Positions 1-5,824 of a stretch of 5,824 bases of DNA are shown piece after piece. The notes below the pieces were generated by a model. That model was not told where the DNA came from, did no database searches, and saw nothing but the letters and a program-made list of their open reading frames with translations. This DNA comes from Armatimonadota bacterium (lineage in GTDB: Bacteria; Armatimonadota; SYMT01). Numbering within the stretch: position 1 is the stretch's first letter; each line of letters opens with the position of its first letter. The stretch covers positions 1 through 5,824 of the forward strand of contig JAJFMS010000563.1 in NCBI GenBank assembly GCA_020696885.1, in the 5' to 3' direction. The translations under genes were made by a program, and so were the position numbers.

Positions 1-408
1 CTCGCGGGCGGCGCAGGGGCGCGGGGCACCTTCGCCCAACAGCCCGACTCTGCCCGGCAGCTGATCGGCACCTGGAAGGGCCAGATCGTGGATGGCGGCG
101 GCGCGCAGGGCCCCATTGAGGTCACCGAGTTCGTCGTAACCCCCGACAAGATCACCGCCACCCGCTCCGGCAGCCGGTTCCCGATGGGCGGGGGCTCCTA
201 CCGGCTGGGCAACCAGCAGGGAATGCGGACCCTGGACGCCACGGGCACCGAAGGCGGCGCCCGCGGCAAGAGCTTCATGGGGATCTATACCCTGGAAGGC
301 GACACCCTCCGCTGGTGCGTGGCCAACCCCGGACGCCCTCGTCCCACCGATATCGCCAGCCGTGCCGCGCAGGGGCAGTACCTGCTGATCCTCAACCGCG
401 TGAGATGA
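1..408 (+). CDS. TIGR03067-domain protein, C-terminal part (5' end outside window)
   Basis: The reading frame is open from the first base to the TGA at 406-408, so the gene begins upstream. A GTG at 88 gives a shorter possible start, but it falls inside the conserved domain and would remove the LIGTWKG segment encoded at 61-81, so I reject it. The first visible residues, ending around TFAQQ, look like the end of a signal peptide. After that come the opening L-x-G-T-W of the TIGR03067 domain, a central beta-rich stretch, the G-I-Y-x-L-E-G-D-T-L-R-W-C signature encoded at about 280-321, an R-P-T-D segment and a closing L-I-L-N-R. These match the family end to end. The family consists of small proteins of unknown function, often exported and often present in many copies in planctomycetes. 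No catalytic residue is evident. The gene faces the minus-strand genes, so it is not in their operon. Confidence 0.85.
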   Translation, partial: LAGGAGARGTFAQQPDSARQLIGTWKGQIVDGGGAQGPIEVTEFVVTPDKITATRSGSRFPMGGGSYRLGNQQGMRTLDATGTEGGARGKSFMGIYTLEGDTLRWCVANPGRPRPTDIASRAAQGQYLLILNRVR

Positions 409-418
409 GGCCCCGGAG

Positions 419-455
419 CCGCCGACCTTGCCGTCACCTGGTTGTGGGTCGGCGG
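419..455. terminator. Stem-loop between convergent genes, candidate terminator
   Basis: CCGCCGACC (419-427) is perfectly complementary to GGTCGGCGG (447-455), giving a 9-bp stem with a 19-nt loop. It starts 10 bases after the stop of the plus-strand gene and lies 65 bases past the stop of the minus-strand gene that converges on it. Neither side carries a run of T, so this is not a standard intrinsic terminator. It may still act as a bidirectional end or as an mRNA-stabilising hairpin. The pairing is directly visible; the role is inferred from position. Confidence 0.35.
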
Positions 456-520
456 GATAAAGTCGCTCGTCCCGGCTTCACCAGTCCCAGCAGGGTACGC
501 GGTGCTTTCGCGCCGGTCTC

Positions 521-2164
521 TCATTCCGGAGTGGCGGCGAGGGCGCCACGCAGCCTGGCCTTCTCCTGCGAGCCGTCGGCAGCGATGATTGTCGCTTCCA
601 TGATCACATCCACCCGACCGTTCACCGGCGTCATTGCCCCGCTCCGCGCTCGGATGATGCCGGACAGCTTCTTACCCGGCGCCAGCGCGAGCGGCGCCGG
701 ATCCCCCGCCTCGCGATCCGGCTCGGCGTTGAGCCAGTGCCGGATGCCGTTGACCACAGACACGGAGCGCGCTGGGTGGACCCCGCCCGCAGCGTCCCGG
801 TGGACCAGGAGACGCACCTCCGTCTTCCCAACGTTGGTGACCGTCACCTTGTAGCGCTCGATCCCTTCTGCATCGCTCGGCATTCGGGTCACCCGCAGGC
901 GCAGCGGGTTGGCGGTCAGGTCGCTGCGCAACTGCGCGCCCAGTTCCCGAGCACGGAGGTCCCGGGTGCTGCCGATCAGCGGATAGTCACGCATGATCGC
1001 GTTTTCGGACTCCCCACACTGCTCCAGGGCCGCCGCCTGTTCGAGTGCCCCGGCCTCCCGTCCCTGGAGCAGCAGGAGGTGGGCGAGCTCGAAGCGCGCG
1101 GACGCGCCGCTGTGCAGCTCGGACGGGCTCGCGGGGAACTTCGGCGCCGTCGCTGCCGTGATGGCGCTGCGGAAGTGCCGCTCGGCGGGGCCGAACTCGC
1201 CACGATCCACCAGTGAGCGCCCCAACTCCAGAAGGATCCCCGGTGCGGTACTCACCGGATGGCCCGGGATCGCAGCCAGGCGGAACAGCATGGGGTTCGG
1301 CGGCGAGAGAGGTGAGGCGGTGGGATAGCCCGAGAACGACCCGGGGCGCGGGCCCCAGCGCGCCAGCAGCACCGCTCCGGCGGCCTCCCGCACGTGGGGC
1401 TCGGAGTCAATGAGCAACGCCGCCAGCCGCGGCACGTCCGATTCGTCCGCGAATGGCTGGAGCTGGCGCGCCGCAGTTTGCCGGATGCCGGGGGAGGGAT
1501 CCGCGAGGAGTGCGCGGAGCACAGGGGCGGAAGCCGACGTCGGACGCCGCGACAGGGCCAGGAGCGCCTCGATGCGCACTTCCGCTGCGGGGTCGTGCAG
1601 CGCCTGGCTGATCAAGGCCTCTCGGCCGTCGCTGGGCTCCAACAGCACCCGGAGCGCGTAAACCCGCACGTCCGCGGGCGCTTTGTGATCCTGGAAGAGG
1701 GCCGCCACCTGCGGGCGAGCGCTCGCGATTGGCCGCTTCTGGAGTGCCTGGAGGACGGCGAGGTCTACCTCGCGCACAGCGCCCAGCTTGCCGGTGAGCG
1801 CCAGGATGTCTGCTTCACTGCCGGTCGCCACGATTCCCCGGGCTACGATCGGGAGCACGTCCGCTGGGACGCCGGGCTGCGCCTGGATCTTGAGCCAGAA
1901 CGGACGCAGCGACGGGAGCGACTGCAAAGCACCCACGGTCTTCGGAGTGAGTGGACCGCTGTTGTGCAGGGCGAACCAGCGTACCCCGGTGGCGCAGAAG
2001 AGCATGTCCGGCACTTCCGCCAGCAGTTTGCGCAGCTCTGCCAGGGAGTAGTCTCGCACCGTTATCGGCTCCGCGACCTCCGCAGCCGCAGGCTTCGGCG
2101 GACTCACCGGGATGGCTCCCACGCAAAGGGTTACCGCAAGCAGAGAAGCGAGAGAAGAGTGCAT
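521..2164 (-). CDS. Exported HEAT-repeat and TPR-like protein with C-terminal beta domain
   Basis: The product is 547 residues long. Residues 1-28 look like a signal peptide: a hydrophobic stretch at 5-20, then a Pro/Ala region with a likely cut near AAA-EV, although the n-region is weakly charged. Residues 33-145 are helical and I do not recognise them. At about 147-270 there are four HEAT-like repeats, with the recurring pattern L-x-D-x-x-x-x-V-R-x-x-A (for example ALHDPAAEVRIEAL and LLIDSEPHVREAA). A Pro-rich linker at about 271-306 follows, then two TPR-like helical pairs at about 308-338 and 354-384. Residues 419-547 are beta-rich, with KVTVTNVGKTEV typical of an immunoglobulin-like sandwich strand. 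No catalytic motif is visible, so a binding or scaffold role outside the cytoplasm is the sensible inference. The ATG at 2164 has only a weak upstream GGCGG. The frame stays open upstream to a stop at 2249-2251 but offers no better start. The gene begins 94 bases after the upstream hydrolase ends and may share its transcript. Confidence 0.8.
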   Translation of the reverse strand: MHSSLASLLAVTLCVGAIPVSPPKPAAAEVAEPITVRDYSLAELRKLLAEVPDMLFCATGVRWFALHNSGPLTPKTVGALQSLPSLRPFWLKIQAQPGVPADVLPIVARGIVATGSEADILALTGKLGAVREVDLAVLQALQKRPIASARPQVAALFQDHKAPADVRVYALRVLLEPSDGREALISQALHDPAAEVRIEALLALSRRPTSASAPVLRALLADPSPGIRQTAARQLQPFADESDVPRLAALLIDSEPHVREAAGAVLLARWGPRPGSFSGYPTASPLSPPNPMLFRLAAIPGHPVSTAPGILLELGRSLVDRGEFGPAERHFRSAITAATAPKFPASPSELHSGASARFELAHLLLLQGREAGALEQAAALEQCGESENAIMRDYPLIGSTRDLRARELGAQLRSDLTANPLRLRVTRMPSDAEGIERYKVTVTNVGKTEVRLLVHRDAAGGVHPARSVSVVNGIRHWLNAEPDREAGDPAPLALAPGKKLSGIIRARSGAMTPVNGRVDVIMEATIIAADGSQEKARLRGALAATPE

Positions 2165-2258
2165 GATCGACCGCCGACATTGCGCGCGGACCTGGAGCCG
2201 GGAAGTTGGCCGCGTGGTGTCGGTTAGATGAGCCCGGCGGCGGCGAAGTTACGCGGCT

Positions 2259-4322
2259 TCACCGGCTCGTGCCGAGGTCTGCGGCCGGCACCCGCCATCG
2301 CTCATCGAACAGGCCGGTCCACACCAGCGTCTCGTCCAGCGGGCCTGCGGGCTGCGGGGGTGATTTGGCGCCGACTTTGAACACCGCAAAGTCTCCCTGC
2401 CGCGGGAAGAGGAGGTAGTTCAAGGTGGACAGCTCCGCCTCGTGGAAGGTGTGCCCGCTGTTCAGTACCACGTAACGCGCTTCGGCGCCGGGCAGCGGGC
2501 TGGCGCAGACGAGGGCCGGAACGTGGTCCGCGCTGGCGTAGCGATTCTTGCCCAGGCGGAGCTCCGTGCGGCTCCAGCGAAGCGGCAGCTTCGGCAGCGC
2601 CTGCGCGATCAACCGGTTGCTACCGGGATCCCCGAAGAGGATCAGGTTCCGGGTTCGCTGGTCGTGCGCGGTCACTTCCGTGTCGTTTTTGATCGGTAGG
2701 TCGCCGCGGAAGTAGCGCGCCCACTCGTAGGCGAACCGGTCCAGGTTGGCGTTGGACCAGGCCGCCACGGCGGGGTTCCAGGGGGTGCCGGTGCCGCGCA
2801 CGCACAGGAACGGCTCCGTGAACGCGTCGTCAATCGGGCCCTGCAGCCCGGGCGACTTGCCCAGTGGTCGCTTTGAGTCCTCCGCCAGCCGCCAGTGACC
2901 GCCGCGCTGCTCCACCACGATCGAGCGCTCGCTTTTCGTCAGCTCCGGGCTGACGGTCAGGCGGTCGGCACCCACCGAGATGCGGGTCGGCAGCATGAAC
3001 GCGGGTGACGGCAGCAGCTCGAACCGGGTGATGTTCTTGGGCTGCTCCACGCGGACCGAGCCGTCCGGCAGGATGCGCGCCTCGAGCTCGGACCGGCGAT
3101 AGTGCTCCTCCAGGCCGAGCACCCGCAGCCAGTGGCAGCGGGAATACTTGAGGCTCCAGGTCACGAAGCGAAGGTGCCGGGGCGCATGATCCAGGCCGCG
3201 CGCCGCGTGGCGGGCGATCTGCCGGAGCTGCTCCTGGTGGGTGGGCGGGTCCTGCACATGCCCGGTCCCTTTGGAGATGAGGTTCACCATCTCCAGGCCT
3301 TCCCGGCGCATGGCGTTGCCCATGATGACGTGCGCCTGGAAGAAGACGTCCTGATCGCCGATGGCGGCCACCGCCGGCACCACCCCGGCGTTGGCGGCGT
3401 AGTCCACGGAGTCGAGGATGTGGAGCAGCCGCTCCTGCACGTCCGGCAGCGGCCCGACCTTCACGAAGTTGGCGAGCGGGGTCTCCGAAAACTGGTGAGT
3501 GTCCACGTAGCCGCAGTACGGGCCGAGCGCCACGAACCGGTCCGGGCGCTTCAGGCCCAGGTGCCAGGTGCCGGAGGCGCCCATCGACATCCCGCGCAGT
3601 ACGATCCGGTCCCGGTCGATCCCATAATTCCGGCAGACGTCCTCGATCGCCTCGTACACGTCCGTTTCACCGGCCCAGCGGTAGCCGTTCTCCACGCGCC
3701 CCAGCGGGTGCAGCTCGATGTACGGCTGGTCGGGCGCCTCGCCGCCGGTGTCCCCCTCGTCGAACCGCGAGAGGAACCGGATCTCGCTCATGCCGATTGG
3801 CCGGGTGCTGCCGTGGAGCACCACGTCCAGCCGGATCGGCCGGCCGGGCTGGTAGCCCGAAGGGATGATCAGCCCGTACGGCTGGGCGGAACCATCGATC
3901 ACGGAGGTGTAAGCCCGGACCAGGCGTCCCTTCTTCAGAGCCCAGGGGCGCTCATTCCGCCGGAGAGCTTCCGCCCGCTCCCGGCCGCGCGCCAGTACCT
4001 TCTTGATCAGGGCGACGTCCGCCGGGGTGAAAGTGGGATCGTACCGGAGCGCCCAGACCGCGGACTTGTAGAACAACCCCGCATCCGGCGCCTCCGATCC
4101 CGATGCCAGCAGCCCCTGCAGCTCGGTGAGTGATCGCTGGAGTGCGTCTCGATCCTCCGCCGCAAGGGAGGCGGGCAGCGGCGGCACGGCCGGAGGGGTC
4201 GTACGAGGCCGGGCGCCGATGTTCACGGCCCCGGAGATCCGGGGGCCGCTCAGGCCGGCAGCGCCGGACGCGAGCGCGGCGCTCACGAGGAGGGATGCGG
4301 TAAGGGCTCGGTAGCGCGACAT
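2259..4322 (-). CDS. Secreted prolyl-oligopeptidase/esterase-like serine hydrolase with large C-terminal domain
   Basis: The product is 687 residues long. Residues 1-21 form a Sec-type signal peptide (R3 and R5, then a hydrophobic core). After a Pro-rich linker and a helical segment (about 50-125), the alpha/beta hydrolase core covers about 135-375. It has D-V-V-L-H-G-S at 166-172 (oxyanion-hole region), the nucleophile elbow G-M-S-M-G with S246, an Asp candidate in G-D-Q-D (D323 or D325), and a His in G-T-G-H at H355. So a full Ser-Asp-His triad is plausible. The elbow reads GMSMGA where many relatives have GxSMGG. Residues 376-687 form a second region with RYVVLNSGHTF (616-626) and ILFGDPGSNRLI (561-572), which I associate with a largely planctomycete peptidase/esterase family. 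The reaction is probably hydrolysis of an ester or peptide bond; the substrate is unknown. The ATG at 4322 is well supported by an AGGAG six bases upstream. Confidence 0.85.
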   Translation of the reverse strand: MSRYRALTASLLVSAALASGAAGLSGPRISGAVNIGARPRTTPPAVPPLPASLAAEDRDALQRSLTELQGLLASGSEAPDAGLFYKSAVWALRYDPTFTPADVALIKKVLARGRERAEALRRNERPWALKKGRLVRAYTSVIDGSAQPYGLIIPSGYQPGRPIRLDVVLHGSTRPIGMSEIRFLSRFDEGDTGGEAPDQPYIELHPLGRVENGYRWAGETDVYEAIEDVCRNYGIDRDRIVLRGMSMGASGTWHLGLKRPDRFVALGPYCGYVDTHQFSETPLANFVKVGPLPDVQERLLHILDSVDYAANAGVVPAVAAIGDQDVFFQAHVIMGNAMRREGLEMVNLISKGTGHVQDPPTHQEQLRQIARHAARGLDHAPRHLRFVTWSLKYSRCHWLRVLGLEEHYRRSELEARILPDGSVRVEQPKNITRFELLPSPAFMLPTRISVGADRLTVSPELTKSERSIVVEQRGGHWRLAEDSKRPLGKSPGLQGPIDDAFTEPFLCVRGTGTPWNPAVAAWSNANLDRFAYEWARYFRGDLPIKNDTEVTAHDQRTRNLILFGDPGSNRLIAQALPKLPLRWSRTELRLGKNRYASADHVPALVCASPLPGAEARYVVLNSGHTFHEAELSTLNYLLFPRQGDFAVFKVGAKSPPQPAGPLDETLVWTGLFDERWRVPAADLGTSR

Positions 4323-4328
4323 GCGGGG

Positions 4329-4333
4329 CTCCT
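4329..4333 (-). promoter_or_regulatory. Ribosome binding site of the 687-residue hydrolase
   Basis: Read on the minus strand this is AGGAG, separated from the ATG at 4322-4320 by six bases (4328-4323). It is a strong Shine-Dalgarno match at good spacing. It fixes the start codon and the signal peptide that follows. The other two minus-strand genes lack a comparably clear site. Confidence 0.7.
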
Positions 4334-4415
4334 GGCTAGGCTGCGCCTCAGACCGACGAGGCGTGTGGTCCGTTCTTTGTAGTTACCGTGACCGTGGGTC
4401 CCCCCCGGCCCTAGT

Positions 4416-4581
4416 CGGTTGCCCCCACCCTCCCACGAGGAGGGCCGGCGCTGCGCCCTTTCACGTCCCGGCAAAAGACGCCGGGACTAACGGGCGGCTT
4501 GGCGATCGTGTTCAAAGGCTGCTACCCGCGTCCAGGAGTACGGTTTGGTTCCGCACTGCGGTGGACGGGTGGGGGCAACCG
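4416..4581. repeat. 166-bp segment bounded by perfect 15-nt inverted repeats
   Basis: CGGTTGCCCCCACCC (4416-4430) is the exact reverse complement of GGGTGGGGGCAACCG (4567-4581). After two mismatches, pairing resumes for four bases (4433-4436 with 4561-4564), so 19 of 21 arm positions match. The 124 bases between the extended arms contain an 8-bp hairpin and smaller stems. No flanking target duplication is obvious: CCTAGT is on the left and CCGTCG on the right. Possible identities are a miniature inverted-repeat element, a REP/BIME-like unit or a structured transcript. The repeat is directly visible; its nature is unknown. Confidence 0.6.
4465..4487. other. Perfect 8-bp hairpin inside the inverted-repeat segment
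   Basis: GTCCCGGC (4465-4472) pairs exactly with GCCGGGAC (4480-4487) around a seven-base loop, AAAAGAC on the plus strand and GTCTTTT on the minus strand. It lies within the segment bounded by the 15-nt inverted repeats. The loop stands out as AT-rich in a very GC-rich stretch. No T-run follows on either side, so it does not look like an intrinsic terminator. Confidence 0.55.
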
Positions 4582-4588
4582 CCGTCGA

Positions 4589-4651
4589 GCCGCCACCCAG
4601 GGGGTGCCCGGCCCGTCTGGGGGGGCTCACAACGGGCGCCGCCCCGGCGCC
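4589..4651. repeat. Run of three adjacent or overlapping GC hairpins
   Basis: Three stems lie just outside the 166-bp segment. The first has CACCC (4594-4598) with GGGTG (4602-4606), closed by GCCG/CGGC (4589-4592 with 4609-4612). The second has GCCCGT (4611-4616) with ACGGGC (4632-4637). The third has GGCGCC (4635-4640) with GGCGCC (4646-4651) around a five-base loop. The first and second overlap by two bases, the second and third by three, so they may be alternatives. They begin 56 bases past the last stem and end 67 bases from the stop of the upstream minus-strand gene, so they could protect or end its transcript, or belong to the neighbouring repeat element. Confidence 0.4.
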
Positions 4652-4717
4652 GGGTGCGATGCTCTCTCCCAACGTCGAAGTCCGACTCCTTATGACGAAT
4701 TCGCTGGCTCTAGTTTT

Positions 4718-5758
4718 CTAGGAATCAGGCGAGGCTTTCAGCCAGCGATCGAGCCATTCGAAAAGCGCTTCTCGCTGCGCGGTGGTTACCGTGTGGCCGG
4801 ACTTCTCCGCGATGATCACGCGGAGGTGGTCCGAGGCGCCCGCGCGGCGGTACGCGCCCTCGATCTCTGTCACCGCCAGCTTTACGCCCTCCAGCGGAGC
4901 CACGGGGTCGCTGTCGCCGTTCAGGATCAGCAGCGGCTTCGGGGCGAAGGCGGCCAGGAGGTCCTGACAGTCGAACTTTTCCGGGATCCCGGGCAGCCAG
5001 CGGCGCCAGGCCTCGGCCACCACCTTCGGCGTTACTTCCTTCTCACCGAGCTCCGCCTTGACCGCGTCGAACGCGACGGAGAGGTTCTTGACGCGCTGCG
5101 TATATCCCTCGTGCTCGAGCTGCCACCGCCAGGAGCAGACGGCGATACACGGCACGGCCACCTTCACCCGCGGGTCCGCGCTCACCATCCAGGTGGTGTG
5201 CCCGCCAAGGGAGATCCCCATCACCCCGATCCGGCCCCGGTCCACGTCCGGGCGCGTCTCCAGGTAATCCATCACCCGCCAGGTGTCCCACACCGTGTCC
5301 CAGAGGTACGGATGCTCCTTGCCGGTGCGGAAGGCGGCGCCCATAGCCCGCTGCACATCTCCCGCCCGGTCGCCGTGGTAGCGCGCGTCGATGGCCACTC
5401 CCACGAATCCGCGGCGGGCCAGGTCATCCGTGTAGGAGGCCATCCCTTCCTTATTGCCGCCCAGCCCGTGCAGGCAGATCACCGCCGGGCGCGGGCGAGC
5501 ATCGCCGGCGGCGCGCACCACCACGAACGGCACCCGCGTGCCCGGCTCGCTGGTGATGAGCAACTTCTCGCGCACCAGGCCGTCGCGCGTCTCCGAAGTG
5601 ACGATCTCGGGCGCCAGCGGGGAGCGCGGCCGCTCGAACGCGGCCCGGAACGCCTGGAGATCGGCAAGGCTAGCGGCGTCCGCCCAGGCGGGCAGGCCGG
5701 CGAAGAGGGGAGCGACCAGCGGCACGGCCGACCAGCGGAGGAAGCTACGTCGATGCAT
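4718..5758 (-). CDS. Tat-exported alpha/beta hydrolase (dienelactone hydrolase / acetyl xylan esterase-like)
   Basis: The product is 346 residues long. It opens with H-R-R-S-F-L-R, a close match to the twin-arginine motif, then a hydrophobic stretch to about residue 24 and an AWA/ADA cleavage region, so export in folded form by the Tat system is likely. The core fold shows L-H-G-L-G-G at 96-101 (oxyanion region), D-A-R-Y-H-G-D at 124-130 as in dienelactone-hydrolase-like esterases, the nucleophile elbow G-I-S-L-G-G with S183, G-D-S-D-P with the probable acid D284, and S-G-H-T with the catalytic H322. Residues about 205-262, rich in Trp and charged residues, probably form a lid. It should hydrolyse an ester or a related bond; the substrate cannot be read. 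The ATG at 5758 is chosen because the Tat motif follows at once, although no strong ribosome site is visible. The 66 bases upstream (5759-5824) show no clear promoter. The frame ends in TAG at 4720-4718. Confidence 0.87.
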   Translation of the reverse strand: MHRRSFLRWSAVPLVAPLFAGLPAWADAASLADLQAFRAAFERPRSPLAPEIVTSETRDGLVREKLLITSEPGTRVPFVVVRAAGDARPRPAVICLHGLGGNKEGMASYTDDLARRGFVGVAIDARYHGDRAGDVQRAMGAAFRTGKEHPYLWDTVWDTWRVMDYLETRPDVDRGRIGVMGISLGGHTTWMVSADPRVKVAVPCIAVCSWRWQLEHEGYTQRVKNLSVAFDAVKAELGEKEVTPKVVAEAWRRWLPGIPEKFDCQDLLAAFAPKPLLILNGDSDPVAPLEGVKLAVTEIEGAYRRAGASDHLRVIIAEKSGHTVTTAQREALFEWLDRWLKASPDS

Positions 5759-5824
5759 CGGATGATCTCGCGTCGAGGCCGATCAGCAGTCAGTTACGGC
5801 GAGTACGCTTCAAGCGAGGTAGAG

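Larger units (their letters stand above)
4323..4717. other. Long non-coding gap rich in GC hairpins
   Basis: This gap separates two minus-strand hydrolase genes. Short open frames cross it on both strands, but they are Arg/Pro/Gly-rich, show no recognisable motif and look like chance frames in GC-rich DNA. The part nearest the downstream gene (4323-4399) has the AGGAG site, a small AGGC/GCCT hairpin (4338-4348) and a tandem ACCGTG hexamer (4385-4396). No convincing -35/-10 pair can be named. From 4400 to about 4660 the DNA is dominated by inverted repeats and by runs of seven C (4400-4406) and seven G (4619-4625). The stretch just past the stop of the upstream gene (about 4660-4717) is less GC-rich and shows no clear terminator. 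Confidence 0.7.

Noticed and set aside
1394..2227. 277-codon plus-strand open frame opposite the HEAT/TPR gene
   Set aside because: It is an antisense shadow of a gene with clear repeats and signal peptide. Its translation is Arg-rich and low in recognisable structure.
2165..2258. Possible terminator between the 687-residue hydrolase and the HEAT/TPR gene
   Set aside because: The best pairing is six bases (GCCGGG at 2197-2202 with CCCGGC at 2233-2238) over a 30-base loop with no T-run, too weak to call.
3102..4133. 343-codon plus-strand open frame opposite the 687-residue hydrolase
   Set aside because: It lies wholly antisense to a gene with signal peptide, catalytic triad and strong ribosome site. 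Long antisense frames are expected in GC-rich genes, and its His/Val/Arg-rich translation shows no motif.
4505..4525. GTTCAAA resembling a tRNA T-loop
   Set aside because: The flanking bases do not form a T-stem, and no anticodon arm, D-arm or acceptor stem can be built around it.
4400..4625. C7 and G7 runs as a possible G-quadruplex site or phase-variable tract
   Set aside because: The G-runs on one strand are too far apart for a typical quadruplex. A 7-base homopolymer outside a coding region gives no evidence of phase variation.
4487..4672. 61-codon minus-strand open frame in the same gap
   Set aside because: It has no ribosome site that I can see, low-complexity composition and overlap with several hairpins.
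4321..4695. 124-codon plus-strand open frame spanning the gap between the hydrolases
   Set aside because: It starts at the complement of another gene's start region, runs through the inverted repeats and is rich in Arg, Pro and Ser without any motif. It is best explained as chance.
5759..5824. Promoter for the Tat-exported hydrolase
   Set aside because: On the minus strand there is a TTGAAG that resembles a -35 box, but no acceptable -10 at the right spacing.

Overview
This is a GC-rich bacterial window holding one truncated gene and three complete genes. The best guess for the source is a planctomycete, probably Gemmata-like. That rests on the TIGR03067-type protein at the left edge, on the 687-residue secreted hydrolase whose long C-terminal half resembles a family I know mainly from planctomycete genomes, and on the exported HEAT/TPR protein. 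It is inference from protein families; there is no rRNA or phylogenetic marker here. I see no mobile-element gene, tRNA, rRNA, CRISPR array, phage gene or defence gene.

Layout. Positions 1-408 (+) hold the C-terminal part of a small TIGR03067-domain protein whose start lies outside the window. A 112-base convergent gap follows and contains a perfect 9-bp stem-loop. The rest of the coding sequence is on the minus strand. In transcription order it is a Tat-exported alpha/beta hydrolase (5758-4718), a 397-base non-coding gap, a Sec-exported prolyl-oligopeptidase/esterase-like hydrolase (4322-2259), a 94-base gap, and an exported HEAT/TPR-repeat protein (2164-521). The last two may be co-transcribed. 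The wide gap before the second hydrolase suggests that it has its own promoter.

How the genes fit together. All four products look exported, so the window encodes extracytoplasmic functions. Two distinct serine hydrolases sit next to a repeat-rich scaffold-like protein. No substrate can be read from the sequence, and a joint pathway is only a possibility.

The least explained part is the gap at about 4323-4717. A perfect 15-nt inverted repeat, extending to 19 of 21 positions, bounds a 166-bp segment. That segment contains a perfect 8-bp hairpin and is followed by several more GC-rich hairpins. It could be a small non-autonomous repeat element, a REP/BIME-like array or a structured RNA. It is the one place here worth a genome-wide search.
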